IMG/VR virus record: IMGVR_UViG_3300018416_000013
Span: 1-64,000 of that record
Length of the DNA: 64,000 bases
Origin: a virus
Strand: one strand, 5' to 3'
Shown: positions 27,101 through 37,832 of the stretch, in pieces
Numbering within the stretch: the first letter of the stretch is position 1
Layout: every line of letters begins with the position of its first letter
The notes under the pieces: generated by a model
What the model was told of the DNA's origin: nothing
The model's input: only the letters and a program-made list of their open reading frames with translations
The model's database searches: none
Translations under genes and position numbers: made by a program

Positions 27101-29330
27101 AGCAACCGATGGAGATAAAGGTATAAAAGGGCAAAAAGGTTATAAAGGTAATCAAGGTCCAAGAGGAACTGCATCTACAGTAAAAGGTTTAAAAGGTCGT
27201 AAAGGTTTTAAAGGTAATAGGGCTACTGATGGTGTAAAAGGATTTAAAGGATTTAAAGGATTAAAAGGGTTACGAGGACCTTTGGGACCACAAGGTAGTC
27301 AGGAGGGCCCAAAAGGATTAATAGGTGCAGAAGGCCCTATAGGTCCTACTGCCGATAAAGGTTTAAAAGGATTAAAAGGTATTAAAGGACCCAAAGGACC
27401 TAAAGGACCTAAAGGATTAAGGGCAGGTGCAGTTGGACCAACAGGACCTAAAGGACCAATCGGACCTACTGCAGAAAAAGGATTTAAAGGTCTAAAAGGT
27501 CCAAAAGGTTATAAGGGACCTAAAGGACCTACAGGTTCCACAACAGGTGCTGAAGGAGATACAGGACCACAAGGTCCAACAGGTCCTACCGCTTACAAAG
27601 GGTTTAAAGGGATAAAAGGATATAAAGGTCCGAAGGGTCCAAAAGGACCTCTTGGTTTGACAACAGGACCTAAAGGGTTAAAAGGACCTATAGGTCAAAC
27701 AGGACCAACTGCGAATAAAGGCCAAAAAGGATATAAAGGACCAAAAGGATATAAAGGACCTAAGGGTCCACTTGGACCGACTACAGGGGATAAAGGACAA
27801 AAAGGTAAGAAAGGTTCGATAGGTGATAGTGCAAATAAAGGATTAAAAGGTCCAAAAGGGCCTAAAGGTTATAAGGGGCCTAAAGGAGAAAAAGGTCCTC
27901 ATTCAAACAATAAAGGACCCGTAGGACCTCAAGGACCACTCGGACCTACCGCTGATAAAGGTGAACAAGGACCTAAAGGACCAATTGGAAATAAAGGACC
28001 TAAAGGACCAAAAGGAAGTGCAACCGGTGATAAAGGGCAACAAGGAGAGACAGGACCACAAGGACCTCTTGGAAAATCAGGACCAACTGGAGGTGTTGGA
28101 GATAAAGGTCCGAAAGGTGCCAAAGGTCCTCAAGGGTTAAATGGGATACAGTCAGGACCTACAGGACCACAAGGACCTGTTAATAACACAAAAGGACAAA
28201 AAGGATATAAGGGACCTGAAGGTCCAATAGGTATACAAGGTCCCGAAGGAGAAATCGGTAATACGGAGGGAGCTCAAGGACCTAAAGGTAGTGTAAGTAC
28301 GGTTAAAGGTCCTAAAGGACCTAAAGGTTATAAAGGACTGAAAGGATTATACGGTCCCAAAGGTTTAAAGGGTAGACAAGGACCGACTGATATTAAAAAA
28401 TTTATTGGTCAACAAGGTGATAAAGGACCAAGAGGAACAGATTCTACAGTTAAAGGACCGACAGGTCCACAAGGGGCTAAAGGGCCAAAAGGACCCATAG
28501 GACCTAAAGGAGCTAGAAAAACTCAAGGACCGACAGGTCCACAAGGGGCTAAAGGGCCAAAAGGTTACAAAGGACCTACAGGGCCACAAGGTCCAAGAGG
28601 TCAAAAAGGACGTGTAGGTGCAAGTGGACTTAGTGGTCCACAAGGGGAAAAAGGATTTAAAGGTAGGAAAGGACCTGCGGGACCTTCAGGTGTATCGTGT
28701 TATTCACACGATGTTGCACTTATAAGTGATAAAGCATTACCATGTAGCTTTTGTGATAGAGATGCGCCACCGTGTGGTGAGGAACCCAACGTTACAGTAT
28801 ATTCTCCTAATTCAGGGGCATTAAGTGCGGGTAATTTTGTTTATACTGACTCAAATTGTACCGAATGTAGAACACCGAGACCTGGTTGTTTTGATGATAA
28901 GTCAGGCCAATTTACATTATGGGACGCTGACCATAATAATAGTTCTATACATACTTGGGATTTACAATTTTGTGGATTATTAAAGTGTGCGGATTGTTCC
29001 TTCTCAGATGAAAGACTTAAAACTGGTATTAGAACAATATCTAATTCATTAGAATCCTTATTAAACATTCAAGTTACTGAGTACGATTGGAATGAGAAAT
29101 ATTCGGGTTACGATTTCTTAAAAGAAAGACAAAAACTTCACTCTATTGGTATGATTGCACAAGATATCCAAAAAATATTTCCTGAAGTAGTTTACAAAAG
29201 AAGTGATGGTTACTACGCTATTAAATATTTCAAATTAAATGCACTAATAATAGAATCGATTAAGTCTCACCAAGTATTTATAGATGATATTGATGAACAA
29301 ATAAAATGGTTAAAAACACAAATTAATTAA
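24147..29330 (+). CDS. Collagen-like fibre protein 2 with inserted globular domain, Cys-rich domain and S74 chaperone
   Basis: 1727 aa. A head (1-88) and a first collagen stretch (about 90-247) are followed by a globular insert (about 248-592), then a second collagen stretch (about 593-1513) very rich in GLKG, GIKG, GYKG and GPKG. Then comes a Cys-rich domain (about 1514-1615, some 11 Cys, starting [11 protein letters not shown]) and an S74 domain from about 1620 ([28 protein letters not shown]). The insert opens with [20 protein letters not shown], which has the D-x-T/S-x-S-like rhythm of a von Willebrand A MIDAS site, and contains [11 protein letters not shown], so a vWA-like adhesion domain is possible. 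Shares one base with the third collagen gene. Confidence 0.9.
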   Translation: MGRDININPTGGTIHFSGQSNTKIDVKYTSGELNFNTHLGNDFKITNHLELDSLKFMAETSVVKNNSDELIDDRGNWKGHAMNMGGPTGPTGPQGPVGAKGDEPSAGQRGAKGEKGIKGQTSLEQGPTGDVGPKGLKGIKGEKASQGPQGPAGVKGLIGPQGSEGPAGPAAIKGDIGTQGPKGLKGLQGIKGSIGNSIKGPIGADADKGNTGPTGNNKGDIGPKGIVGDKGPQGPIGLTANLDVYVFYDATSMPSDKAKEASQSVRDWFQTVNGNGDINKLYEGVIGKNNVNGENWLWWASYPYLGSLSGGTLSNGTQLSEFNSAVPNATYDSDYCKSNSGGNCVPRNSQFNDGLTTYRRINRGLNLDTGAVENISQGVPFDHSNLNNTETSGQGSFGGDNTNYLVIIVADESDGIVGLYHGQLGGTPTNATKSDLYNKPFELNGDYWNNSAGTEYTNRYLHDYCAYIQVYEDIISNRQGNARGLIYPVVNPLRGTATYAFVQHAVGAVEGETITTQEFLNSYGDQMDSVGPENLNLTALTHTNVYSALASENCYTSLNVDFKNGAGLKHFGFGVDPTVDNFTEEVVTNALTSFLRQQGDTGDQGNKGITGDDKGTKGLKGIKGLKGIKGQRGPNTDSGLKGAIGDQGPVGIDGPIGNLKGPKGEVGVVGPKGLKGPDGSIGDSPKGAVGLTGDQGPTGGRGETSTDKGQKGIKGQRGVKGLKGLKGIKGLIAVQGDVGPTGPQSDKGIVGDKGNKGLKGLKGYKGIKGIKGPIGIIADQGDTGPVSQNGEGADKGFKGLKGIKGLKGKKGIEGPKGPTGTSSEEGTVGPTGEKGERGPQGDKGNKGLKGLKGKKGIKGTKGLKGLIASQGDKGPQGPIGVKGEQGNKGDKGLKGIKGQKGYKGLTGPQGNKGLMASQGDTGPQGPASIKGQKGLKGIKGQKGYKGLRGNKGPKGYKGLKGITGDKGFISTVTGDKGIKGQKGFRATDGDKGIKGQKGYKGNQGPRGTASTVKGLKGRKGFKGNRATDGVKGFKGFKGLKGLRGPLGPQGSQEGPKGLIGAEGPIGPTADKGLKGLKGIKGPKGPKGPKGLRAGAVGPTGPKGPIGPTAEKGFKGLKGPKGYKGPKGPTGSTTGAEGDTGPQGPTGPTAYKGFKGIKGYKGPKGPKGPLGLTTGPKGLKGPIGQTGPTANKGQKGYKGPKGYKGPKGPLGPTTGDKGQKGKKGSIGDSANKGLKGPKGPKGYKGPKGEKGPHSNNKGPVGPQGPLGPTADKGEQGPKGPIGNKGPKGPKGSATGDKGQQGETGPQGPLGKSGPTGGVGDKGPKGAKGPQGLNGIQSGPTGPQGPVNNTKGQKGYKGPEGPIGIQGPEGEIGNTEGAQGPKGSVSTVKGPKGPKGYKGLKGLYGPKGLKGRQGPTDIKKFIGQQGDKGPRGTDSTVKGPTGPQGAKGPKGPIGPKGARKTQGPTGPQGAKGPKGYKGPTGPQGPRGQKGRVGASGLSGPQGEKGFKGRKGPAGPSGVSCYSHDVALISDKALPCSFCDRDAPPCGEEPNVTVYSPNSGALSAGNFVYTDSNCTECRTPRPGCFDDKSGQFTLWDADHNNSSIHTWDLQFCGLLKCADCSFSDERLKTGIRTISNSLESLLNIQVTEYDWNEKYSGYDFLKERQKLHSIGMIAQDIQKIFPEVVYKRSDGYYAIKYFKLNALIIESIKSHQVFIDDIDEQIKWLKTQIN

Positions 29331-32300
29331 TGGCTAATATTATTATATACCCTACAGGGAGTACTACTAATAGTAATCCTCACATTATATTTACAGGTTC
29401 AGGTAGTAATGATTATACTATTGAAATAGATACTAGTGGTGATTTAATATTTAAGTCGTCTAGCAATATTTTTAAAATTAAAGATAGTGCTCAACCATTT
29501 CAATTTGACGGTGAAGTAGATGTGGTTAATAGTGAATTATATGTGGGTAGTACTATGGTTGTTGATTCAAATGGTAATTGGGTTGGAGTATTATCAGGAT
29601 TAAAAGGAATACAAGGACCAATTGGTGCAAAAGGAAGAGTTGGTGACCAAGGACCTAAAGGTGCAAAAGGTAAAGAAGGTCCTGTTGGTGAGCAAGGAGA
29701 TAAAGGTAATCTAGGTATTAAAGGAAGAATAGGTTCTACAGGAATTAAAGGTGCAAAAGGACCTATTTCAGTTAAAGGTGATAAAGGTAATAGAGGGCCT
29801 CAAGGGGAAGACGGAGCGGTAGGACCTAAAGGTTTAAAAGGTGTAAGACCTTCAGACAGTAGTAAAGGTATAAAAGGACCAAAAGGTTTAAAAGGAGAAA
29901 CATCTAACGATAAAGGTTTAAAAGGACCTATAGGTTTTAAAGGTATTAAAGGTAATAAAGGACCGAAACAAGTTACAGGACCCCAAGGGTCTCAAGGAGG
30001 TATTTCGCCAAAAGGACCTATTGGGTTACAAGGTCCGACAAGTACTGACAAGGGTCAAAAAGGACCTAAAGGTATTAAAGGAGTAAAAGGTCAGAAAGGT
30101 ATTGACGGTAATAAAGGTCCTGAAGGTGATAAAGGTTTAAGATATACTGATGGGGACCAGGGGCCACAAGGACCTACAGGTCCTACTGCAGACAAAGGTA
30201 TTAAAGGTAACAAAGGTGTTAAGGGGTTATTAGGTCCACAGGGAATACAAGGACCTGATGGTACTGTTGGTACTCAAGGACCACAAGGACCCTTAGGACC
30301 ACAGGGTGTACAATCTTCAGATAAGGGAGATAAAGGTATTAAAGGTATTAAAGGTAGGAAAGGAATTAAAGGTCCTAAACAAGTACGTGGTAATATTGGT
30401 ATACAAGGTGATAAAGGTTTTATAGGGCCACAAGGACCTGAAGGACCAGCAGGACCTGCAGCCGTTAAAGGACCTATAGGTCCACAAGGGCCGATTGGGC
30501 CAAAAGGTTTGGAAGGGAACCGAGGGCCACAAGGTTCATCATTAAAAGGACCAACAGGTTCGGGAGGTGAGAAAGGTCCGCAAGGTGATAATAGTACAGA
30601 TAAAGGTCCTATAGGTATAAAAGGACCGATAGGTATAAAAGGTTTTAAAGGACCTAGAGGACCACAATCAGAAGTAAGTGTTGGTGATAAAGGTAATACT
30701 GGACCCATAGGACCACAAGGACCGGCTAGTTCCGATAAAGGACTAAAAGGGCCTCAAGGGTTTAAAGGGTTAAAAGGTAAGAGAGGACCACAAGGACCAC
30801 AAGGAAATAATGAAAAAGGATTTATAGGTGATGGTGCACAAGGGGGAGATATAGGTCCAACAAATACTGATAAAGGACACCAAGGACCAACTGGACCTGT
30901 CGGACCAAAAGGTTTTGTAGGTACTAAAGGTAGTATAGGTACGTCTCCTCAAGGTGATGTAGGAGATGGTGGTGACCAAGGACCTACTGCAAGTCAAGGG
31001 CCAGCAAGTACCGATAAAGGACTAAAAGGTTTAAAAGGATTTAAAGGACCAAAAGGGTTTACAGGCCCTCAAGGAGGTATAGGACCTAGAATTACAGGAC
31101 CCACAGGACCTAATGGACCTACCGGACCAACAAATACAGATAAAGGTTTAAAGGGTTTTCAAGGACCAACAGGTCCTACTAATACGGATAAAGGCACACA
31201 AGGGTCTAAGGGGCCAAGAGGACCTCAAGGTGGTCAAGGACCAACAGGGCCTAACGGACCTAAAGGTATAACAGGAGGTCAAGGACCTCAAGGACCTACT
31301 AGTACTGATAAAGGTGTTAAAGGTCAAAAAGGATATAAAGGACCTGAAGGTCCAACAGGAGAAAAGGGACCATTAGGACCAAAAGGATTACAAAATAATA
31401 CACAAGGAGACCAAGGACCCGTATCAAGTGATAGGGGTGATAAAGGGCCTAAAGGTATTAAAGGTATCAAAGGTGTTAAAGGACCTAGAGGTGAACAAGG
31501 AGCCAAGAATATTACAGGAGCAAAAGGACCAACAGGACCCCAAGGACCTGCTGGAAATAATAAAGGACCAATTGGACAATTAGGACCCATAGGGTTTACA
31601 GGTCCACAAGGTTTAAAAGGTAGTACAAGTGATATAGGTAATAAAGGTCCGATAGGACCACAAGGACCCGCGAGTACGGATAGAGGGGTACAAGGTAATA
31701 TAGGTGCATTTATTGGACAAGGCCCCCAAGGACCTCAAGGACCAAATAGTTCAACAGGTCTTGTTGGTGCTCAAGGACCAATAGGACCTGCGGGTAACAA
31801 TAAAGGACCAATCGGCCCTCAAGGTAATAGAGCGGATAAAGGACCTATCGGTCCTGTAGGGGAGAAGAATAATACTGGTGGACAAGGACCAACCGGCCCA
31901 CAAGGACCAGCTAGTAGTGATAGAGGACCCCAAGGACCCCAAGGTAATAAGGCACAAACAGGTGACCAAGGACCAATAGGTCCGCAAAATATAGTAGGTG
32001 CTCAGGGACCCATAGGACCACAAGGGCCGGCTAGTTCAGACAAAGGACCAAAAGGACCATTAGGACCTATAGGACCTATAGGACCACAAGGCTCTATAGG
32101 TTCCAAGAATGCGACTGGTGGTGTTGGTGATAGAGGACTTCAAGGAGACCAAGGACAAAATAGAGGACCTCAAGGAGACCAAGGACCAATACAGTCAGGA
32201 GGTTCTCAAGGTATACAAGGACTAAAAGGGTTAAAAGGACTAAAAGGAGGTAGAGGTACTCAAGGTCCAAATAGTTCTGATAAAGGACCAATAGGTCAAA

Positions 32301-33169
32301 AAGGGCCTAGAGGTCCACAAGGACCAAGAGGAGGAAATGGTATACCAGGACCACAGGGTCCAACAGGACCTAACGGACCGATTGGACCTGAAGGTAATAA
32401 AGGTATTAAAGGAATAAAAGGTTTTATAGGACCTAAAGGTCCCAAAGGACCACAAGGCCCACAAGGCCCAACCGGCCCACAAGGACCACTAGGACCGTTA
32501 GGGTCAAGTAGTACAGATAAAGGAGAAAAAGGTTCAAAAGGACGTAAAGGACCGATAGGGATAACAGGAGCTAAAGGGCCAAAAGGTTACAAAGGACCTA
32601 AAGGTTCAATAGGTCTTGATGGTGCGAATGCAGATAAAGGTATTAAAGGTCTAAAGGGTCCTTTACAACTTAAGGGACGTAAAGGTCCTATTGGACCACA
32701 GGGTCCCACAGGCCCTAAAGGGTCACAAGGATTAATTGGACCTAAAGGTTATAAAGGTCCTACAGGTGGTGGAGGACTTCAAGGAGCCACAGGACCTCAA
32801 GGACCTGCCGGAGCACAAGGACCAGCAGGAGGACCATCTGACAAAAGATTAAAAGAAAATATTATTACCATTGATGAAGCACTTAAAAAAGTATTAAAAT
32901 TAAGAGGAGTAGAATTTATATGGAGAAAAGAAGGTATTAATGGTGAAATCATTGATGAGGGTGGTAGAAAAGATATTGGTGTTATTGCACAAGAAGTTAA
33001 AGAGGTTTTACCTGAATTAATTCTTGGTGACGAAGAAAGTGCTTATAGAGTAAGATACGGTGAAATGATATCAATATTATTTGAGGCTATTAAAGAACAA
33101 GAATCAATACTAGATTTAAAAGAAGATGAGTTAGAAGAGTTAGAGAGAAAATTTAAAGATAATCAGTAA
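29330..33169 (+). CDS. Collagen-like fibre protein 3 with C-terminal S74 chaperone
   Basis: 1279 aa, same plan as fibre 1: head (1-87, ending with a [12 protein letters not shown] segment), collagen repeats (about 88-1168) and an S74 domain from about 1170 ([33 protein letters not shown], then a [20 protein letters not shown]). Compared with fibres 1 and 2 it is richer in GPQ, GPI and GPT triplets and poorer in GLK runs, so it may be less modified or form a distinct fibre section. It converges with the minus-strand gene downstream, overlapping by 17 bases. No separate promoter is visible. Confidence 0.9.
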   Translation: MANIIIYPTGSTTNSNPHIIFTGSGSNDYTIEIDTSGDLIFKSSSNIFKIKDSAQPFQFDGEVDVVNSELYVGSTMVVDSNGNWVGVLSGLKGIQGPIGAKGRVGDQGPKGAKGKEGPVGEQGDKGNLGIKGRIGSTGIKGAKGPISVKGDKGNRGPQGEDGAVGPKGLKGVRPSDSSKGIKGPKGLKGETSNDKGLKGPIGFKGIKGNKGPKQVTGPQGSQGGISPKGPIGLQGPTSTDKGQKGPKGIKGVKGQKGIDGNKGPEGDKGLRYTDGDQGPQGPTGPTADKGIKGNKGVKGLLGPQGIQGPDGTVGTQGPQGPLGPQGVQSSDKGDKGIKGIKGRKGIKGPKQVRGNIGIQGDKGFIGPQGPEGPAGPAAVKGPIGPQGPIGPKGLEGNRGPQGSSLKGPTGSGGEKGPQGDNSTDKGPIGIKGPIGIKGFKGPRGPQSEVSVGDKGNTGPIGPQGPASSDKGLKGPQGFKGLKGKRGPQGPQGNNEKGFIGDGAQGGDIGPTNTDKGHQGPTGPVGPKGFVGTKGSIGTSPQGDVGDGGDQGPTASQGPASTDKGLKGLKGFKGPKGFTGPQGGIGPRITGPTGPNGPTGPTNTDKGLKGFQGPTGPTNTDKGTQGSKGPRGPQGGQGPTGPNGPKGITGGQGPQGPTSTDKGVKGQKGYKGPEGPTGEKGPLGPKGLQNNTQGDQGPVSSDRGDKGPKGIKGIKGVKGPRGEQGAKNITGAKGPTGPQGPAGNNKGPIGQLGPIGFTGPQGLKGSTSDIGNKGPIGPQGPASTDRGVQGNIGAFIGQGPQGPQGPNSSTGLVGAQGPIGPAGNNKGPIGPQGNRADKGPIGPVGEKNNTGGQGPTGPQGPASSDRGPQGPQGNKAQTGDQGPIGPQNIVGAQGPIGPQGPASSDKGPKGPLGPIGPIGPQGSIGSKNATGGVGDRGLQGDQGQNRGPQGDQGPIQSGGSQGIQGLKGLKGLKGGRGTQGPNSSDKGPIGQKGPRGPQGPRGGNGIPGPQGPTGPNGPIGPEGNKGIKGIKGFIGPKGPKGPQGPQGPTGPQGPLGPLGSSSTDKGEKGSKGRKGPIGITGAKGPKGYKGPKGSIGLDGANADKGIKGLKGPLQLKGRKGPIGPQGPTGPKGSQGLIGPKGYKGPTGGGGLQGATGPQGPAGAQGPAGGPSDKRLKENIITIDEALKKVLKLRGVEFIWRKEGINGEIIDEGGRKDIGVIAQEVKEVLPELILGDEESAYRVRYGEMISILFEAIKEQESILDLKEDELEELERKFKDNQ

Positions 33170-34208
33170 TCATATCGTTAAGATATTGAGAAACCAAAGT
33201 ATGGTCGGCATAATCATAATAACTTCTACTCATTGACGCACCTTCAATTACTTCCTCAGAAATCATTTCTTTAGTCAGGTCTTCAAAGTCACCATAATAC
33301 TCAAATACATTTCTGTAATCATCTAACTGATAGTCATCATTAAAAATTGAACTAAATAAATAAGGTATGAATTTGGTAACTTCTATAATGTAGTTGTAAA
33401 TTGTTTTTTCTTCACCATTACTAGTTTTTACGGTCTTAGATTCCCAATCACCACTATTATCTATTTCCAATAGATGTTTAATCTCATTTATTATTTCATT
33501 ATACTTTTCATCAGTATATGCGGTGTTATATGAGTGATGGTGAAGTGAATATAAATTACCTGAAACTTCAGAAGCCTCATCTAATAAGACTTTAGTAGAT
33601 TTTTCATCTTCTTCTAAAATATCCATTACTAATAAAGGGTCTTTAACTTCAACATAATTAGGGTGACCTTGGTCTTGAGCGATATTTTCTAATAACTCAG
33701 TTTCGGGTGAAATTTGAGTTCCTGATAATTCTTCAGATATTGATTTGGCAAGTAAGAATTTATTTTTTTCATTTAACTCTTCAATAACATCGGTGTATAA
33801 ATTTTGAGTAACATCTTGAAATGGTTCGAACCAATCATCTTCACCTAAAATATTTTCAACCATTTCTGATGATGACATTTCACGATGACCGTCATCTGAT
33901 TTAAAAAAAGTACTTAAGTCTGACCTTTCCCCAAGAGTTAAAAAATATTTATCACCTTTTTTACTTATATCACTATAGGTGGAAACAATGTTATCGATAG
34001 TTTTTTTACGGTCATCAATATAACTCTTTCTTAGATAAGTCATTGGAAACATTTCAATAACACTTTCGTATGTGTCGGAGTTTTGAAGTAATCCGAACCT
34101 TTCTAGTAAATCAAAAAAACTATCCTTATCACCATTGAGATAACGGTTGATAAAGTCTTCAACCTCACCTGAACCTCCTTGTAGTATACTGATAATTTTT
34201 TCTTTCAT
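33153..34208 (-). CDS. Hypothetical late protein, minus strand
   Basis: 351 aa, acidic and globular, rich in Ser, Asp, Tyr. No domain recognised. [10 protein letters not shown] stretch at about residue 223 could bind metal. The N terminus ([12 protein letters not shown]) is hydrophobic like those of candidate virion proteins but lacks the Glu. A TATTTATA motif in the right orientation lies 15 bases upstream, grouping it with late genes. Confidence 0.75.
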   Translation of the reverse strand: MKEKIISILQGGSGEVEDFINRYLNGDKDSFFDLLERFGLLQNSDTYESVIEMFPMTYLRKSYIDDRKKTIDNIVSTYSDISKKGDKYFLTLGERSDLSTFFKSDDGHREMSSSEMVENILGEDDWFEPFQDVTQNLYTDVIEELNEKNKFLLAKSISEELSGTQISPETELLENIAQDQGHPNYVEVKDPLLVMDILEEDEKSTKVLLDEASEVSGNLYSLHHHSYNTAYTDEKYNEIINEIKHLLEIDNSGDWESKTVKTSNGEEKTIYNYIIEVTKFIPYLFSSIFNDDYQLDDYRNVFEYYGDFEDLTKEMISEEVIEGASMSRSYYDYADHTLVSQYLNDMITDYL

Positions 34209-34223
34209 AACATGTTATTTACT

Positions 34224-34231
34224 TATAAATA
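34224..34231 (-). promoter_or_regulatory. TATTTATA motif on the minus strand
   Basis: Reads TATTTATA in the sense of the gene starting at 34208, and follows directly on the terminator of the upstream minus-strand gene. Confidence 0.55.
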
Positions 34232-34232
34232 T

Positions 34233-34259
34233 AAAAAAAGGTGAGTTTTACCTCACCTT
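34233..34259 (-). terminator. Intrinsic terminator, minus strand
   Basis: AAGGTGAG-gtaaaa-CTCACCTT stem followed by seven Ts in the minus sense, 26 bases after the stop of the MGCGCK gene. Confidence 0.8.
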
Positions 34260-34284
34260 AGATTAATCCGCTAAAAATAATTAG

Positions 34285-34416
34285 TTATTTTTTTTCGTAA
34301 TACTTTTCTACTGTTTTCTTAATTGCCTCTTTTACAGTTTGAGTATTGGCATTTCTTACAGTTTGAGTAGTTTTCTTTTGTTGGTTTTTGTTTTTATTTT
34401 TACAGCCGCATCCCAT
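34285..34416 (-). CDS. Small Cys-containing basic protein (MGCGCK type)
   Basis: 43 aa starting MGCGCKNKNKNQQKK, followed by a Thr/Asn segment and a helical Lys-rich end (VKEAIKKTVEKYYEKK). The two N-terminal cysteines and the basic tail recall very short proteins common in Bacteroidota phages. It has its own downstream terminator, which supports a real transcript. Function unknown. Confidence 0.6.
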   Translation of the reverse strand: MGCGCKNKNKNQQKKTTQTVRNANTQTVKEAIKKTVEKYYEKK

Positions 34417-34494
34417 AGTTGATATTTTTTTGATAAAGTTTATAATAATAAATATATGTAACCATGAATTAATGTAATAATTGGTTTTTAATTA

Positions 34495-34502
34495 TATTTA
34501 TG
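34495..34502 (+). promoter_or_regulatory. TATTTATG motif (candidate phage promoter variant)
   Basis: ATATTTATGATAAAAG, ending 16 bases before the ATG at 34519. Confidence 0.45.
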
Positions 34503-34518
34503 ATAAAAGTACAATATT

Positions 34519-36132
34519 ATGAGTCTTAGTCAAGTTTTAACTGAAAGTAGGAAAGATGATTTTTTGAGAAAATTTAAAAGTAAGTTTTCACCTGAACAAC
34601 TTAAGAAAGTGTTTAGTCTTTCAAGAAGTTTAGCACCTAATCAAAAATTCCTAATGTTTTTAGGTAATGTAATATCTTCAGAAAATTTTGATGAGAATCT
34701 AAGTAAGGCTGAAAAAGTAGTAGAAAAGTTTATAAAATATCAACAAGCATTAGAACAAAAAGATATTAATCAGTATAGAACTTTAGAAGACATAATAACT
34801 ACAATTAATAATCATGAAAATAAAGTAAGACGTACAGTTAAATCAGTAGACGGTGCAGATGTCGTATATGAAAATGATAGATTTACAGTAGTAACACCTC
34901 AGACACATAAGGCAAGTTGTTACTATGGGGCTGGAACTAAATGGTGTACGGCCTCTTTAAATGGTTCTACACATTTTGATAATTATAATGTTGATGGTAA
35001 ACTTTTTTATATTCTAGATAAAAAGGCTAAAAGTAATGACCGTTTTTATAAAGTGGCGGTTTTACAAAAATATGATGGAGATAAGACTTTTTATGATGCA
35101 CCAGATAAATCATTCAAAGACGGATGGATATTAGGTACTCCTGAGTATGATGAAATACAGAAGAGTATTGATGAGTATATTGAAACTAACTACCAACGAG
35201 AAATTAAAATTTTCAAAGATAAAGAAGCCGCTCGTTTAGAAAGAGAAAGATTAAGAAAGATAGCTGAAAGACGTAGAATTGCTCAAATGTTAGCTGATGC
35301 GGAAGAAAGAAAAGAAAACGATGAATGGAATTTAGAAAACACTGATGTTGATGGTGAAAAGGCTAATGCAGTTTTTGAAGTTTTAGTTGATGAATATGGT
35401 GTTAATGTTAATGAAGAAGAAGGAGAATCTATCTACAATTTAGTTCCTTCACAATATTCCCATTATGATTTACAAACGTTTGAATGGACAGGAGAAGACG
35501 AACAAGGATTAATACTCGCTGTTGGAGATTGGGATGAGGTATGGCAGGCGGCTAAGGAATATTATGAGGGTTTATGGGACGATATGGGTGCTGATGGTTG
35601 GAATAGAGGTTTTGTTGAATCATATATTGATGAAAGTGAAGTCAGAGATTGGTTTTATGATATGTTTGAAGAAGATGTAAATAATAATTATGAGGTTTAC
35701 TTTGATGATGACTTACCTCTGTCTGATGAACAGGAATCTCAAATCGCCAAATTAAAAGAAGAACAAGAAGAGTTAGATGAAATAACTGCTAATCTTGACG
35801 ATGAATATACTGATGATGAAGTAGAATTAGCTGAAGATAGATGGAATGAAATTGATGATGAAATAACTGATATTGAAAGTGACCCTCAAGGAGAACCCAC
35901 AGTTGGACAGATAGAAGATATGGTTAATTCAAGAGTAGACGATGTAATGTATGATATGGTAAGGTCTATGGAAGATTACGGATTAGATTTAAATGACTAT
36001 GTGGATACTGATGCTTTATTTGAGGCGGCTATTGATGCTGATGGTGTTGGTAATGCCTTGAATAGTTATGACGGTGCTGAATATGAGTCATCAATCAATG
36101 GAACTTGGTATCATGTAGTTAGAACAGAATAA
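34519..36132 (+). CDS. WCTA-domain protein with acidic C-terminal half
   Basis: 537 aa. N terminus MSLSQVLTESRKDDFLRKF carries an LxE site in the candidate virion-targeting position. Residues about 100-180 are the WCTA domain: DINQYRTLEDII, VVYENDRFTVVTP, ASCYYGAGTKWCTASLNG, then LFYILDKKAKSN. The rest is a Glu/Asp/Tyr-rich, mostly helical region with a basic coiled coil (about 233-265). Its stop overlaps the start of the next gene, a paralogue, by one base (TAATG). Biochemical function unknown. Confidence 0.75.
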   Translation: MSLSQVLTESRKDDFLRKFKSKFSPEQLKKVFSLSRSLAPNQKFLMFLGNVISSENFDENLSKAEKVVEKFIKYQQALEQKDINQYRTLEDIITTINNHENKVRRTVKSVDGADVVYENDRFTVVTPQTHKASCYYGAGTKWCTASLNGSTHFDNYNVDGKLFYILDKKAKSNDRFYKVAVLQKYDGDKTFYDAPDKSFKDGWILGTPEYDEIQKSIDEYIETNYQREIKIFKDKEAARLERERLRKIAERRRIAQMLADAEERKENDEWNLENTDVDGEKANAVFEVLVDEYGVNVNEEEGESIYNLVPSQYSHYDLQTFEWTGEDEQGLILAVGDWDEVWQAAKEYYEGLWDDMGADGWNRGFVESYIDESEVRDWFYDMFEEDVNNNYEVYFDDDLPLSDEQESQIAKLKEEQEELDEITANLDDEYTDDEVELAEDRWNEIDDEITDIESDPQGEPTVGQIEDMVNSRVDDVMYDMVRSMEDYGLDLNDYVDTDALFEAAIDADGVGNALNSYDGAEYESSINGTWYHVVRTE

Positions 36133-37832
36133 TGACAAACATAAAAACATACAAGATTGGAGATAAATGGTCAGATGATTTCGATTACAATGGTATGTTG
36201 AAATCAGGATTAAAAGTAAGCCTAAAAACTCCAATAAAAAAAATGGAAGATTTGTTAAAATCTTTTACAGATGTTAACTACCATTCAGAGGGAGGACATT
36301 TATCACACCTTATTAAAATGGTAAAGTCAGGTAATAATAAAGATGCGGAAAAACACCTTAAAGACTTTAAAGACTCAATTAATAAAACCTTACATAATTT
36401 ATCAGAAGGTCAGAATCCACACAGAAAAAAATATGTAGACGTTATAAGTGAGGGTAGAAGAGAAGATATTTTAAATAGGTTTAATGAAAATCCTGAGTTA
36501 CAAAAAACAGTAGAGGAATTCTTGGATAACGAATTTAACAAAAGAACTAATTACAAATATGTAAATTGGGTCCTCAAAAAAAACTTTGATGATTTTGGTA
36601 ATACTTTTATTTCTTTAGATAGTGTAATTAATTGGCTTGAGAAATTTGATAGAGTAAGAAAAAACTTACAATACAAAGATATTAATCAATATAAAAATAT
36701 TCATGACCTTATAGATACATTAGAGGTTTATGGTGATACAAAAAGTCAACAAAGGTCAAAATTAAAGGAAGGTACTGAAAGGATATATGAAGACGATAGA
36801 ATATTAGTGGTAAAACCATTAACCAAAGATTCTTCATGTTATTATGGGTCAGGTACCAGATGGTGTACAGCATCAACACAGTTCGGTAATAGATTTGAAC
36901 AATACAATTCAAAGGGTCCATTGTATTATTTAATAAATAAAAATATGCAACCTACTAATGATTATTATAAAATTGCAATTCATTATGATAGTCAAAATAA
37001 TAGAATGACTCTATATGATGCTAAGGATGTTGTCAATGAAAATCTTTTAGGTTTAATTAAGACACTTCCGGCCTTTGATGCTATTCAAAATGACATTACT
37101 CAAAATCATAAATGGGATAGGAGTGTGAACATTATTGATATGTTCCGTAAAATATTTAGTGGTGATTCTAAACTTACTCAAAATCTTAATTTTAAAAGAT
37201 ATAGTTACATGATAGATGGTAAACCACTTAGATTACAAGGTTTTACATCTGGTAAACTAATAGGTACATGGGGAGTGAGAGAGTTTGTATTAACTGTCAA
37301 AGATGATGATTTTGTATTTTATGCGACCAAGAGTAATGTTTTAGATGAAAGACCAATATATGAGGCTATTGAATATGTAGAAAACAAAACAGGTCAAGAG
37401 ATAAGTCCTGATAGAGTGGATAAATCATTATTTACATATGTTTTGTATAAAATTGTGGACTTATTCGTAGAAGAAAACTCACAGTTCATGACTGTCGGTA
37501 ATGACGAGATAACATATTGGAGACCTAAAAATAGTCATTCAAATTATAGGTTTGCTAGTGTGAATCCAGACAATGCTTACATCAGATTTTTAGAATATAT
37601 TAGAGATAAAGAATCTCAAAATGAACCAGCCAGTAAAAGAGATTTTTTAATTAATGTTTTAGAAAAAGACCCTGAAAAGATAGTTTTATCAGGATATCTC
37701 TCAACAATGTTCAGTTCAATGAAAGATGCTGGACTCGTTAGTCTTTACAGAGCCAAAGATTACCCTTATTTTAGGTACAAGATTGGACCCAACTACAATC
37801 TTTGGAAACAAGGAAGACTAGAGAGAATATGA
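36132..37832 (+). CDS. WCTA-domain protein, paralogue with extra N-terminal domain
   Basis: 566 aa. Residues 1-100 are an extra helical domain. DVISEGRREDILNRF at about 104-118 then matches the N terminus of the upstream paralogue (QVLTESRKDDFLRKF). The WCTA domain follows at about 175-270: DINQYKNIHDLI, a RIYEDDRILVVKP stretch, SSCYYGSGTRWCTAS, then PLYYLINKNMQ. The C-terminal part (about 340-566) is globular with no recognised fold. It overlaps the next gene by four bases. The pair probably arose by duplication. Confidence 0.75.
   Translation: MTNIKTYKIGDKWSDDFDYNGMLKSGLKVSLKTPIKKMEDLLKSFTDVNYHSEGGHLSHLIKMVKSGNNKDAEKHLKDFKDSINKTLHNLSEGQNPHRKKYVDVISEGRREDILNRFNENPELQKTVEEFLDNEFNKRTNYKYVNWVLKKNFDDFGNTFISLDSVINWLEKFDRVRKNLQYKDINQYKNIHDLIDTLEVYGDTKSQQRSKLKEGTERIYEDDRILVVKPLTKDSSCYYGSGTRWCTASTQFGNRFEQYNSKGPLYYLINKNMQPTNDYYKIAIHYDSQNNRMTLYDAKDVVNENLLGLIKTLPAFDAIQNDITQNHKWDRSVNIIDMFRKIFSGDSKLTQNLNFKRYSYMIDGKPLRLQGFTSGKLIGTWGVREFVLTVKDDDFVFYATKSNVLDERPIYEAIEYVENKTGQEISPDRVDKSLFTYVLYKIVDLFVEENSQFMTVGNDEITYWRPKNSHSNYRFASVNPDNAYIRFLEYIRDKESQNEPASKRDFLINVLEKDPEKIVLSGYLSTMFSSMKDAGLVSLYRAKDYPYFRYKIGPNYNLWKQGRLERI

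Noticed and set aside
21131-32482. Long Pro-rich or Trp/Ser-rich minus-strand frames within the collagen genes
   Set aside because: They are mirror images of the Gly-X-Y codon pattern and have no promoters, starts or domains of their own.
20294-33169. Repeated short units suggesting a CRISPR array or satellite
   Set aside because: The repeat follows codons for Gly-X-Y in one open frame through each gene; there is no constant repeat with unique spacers.
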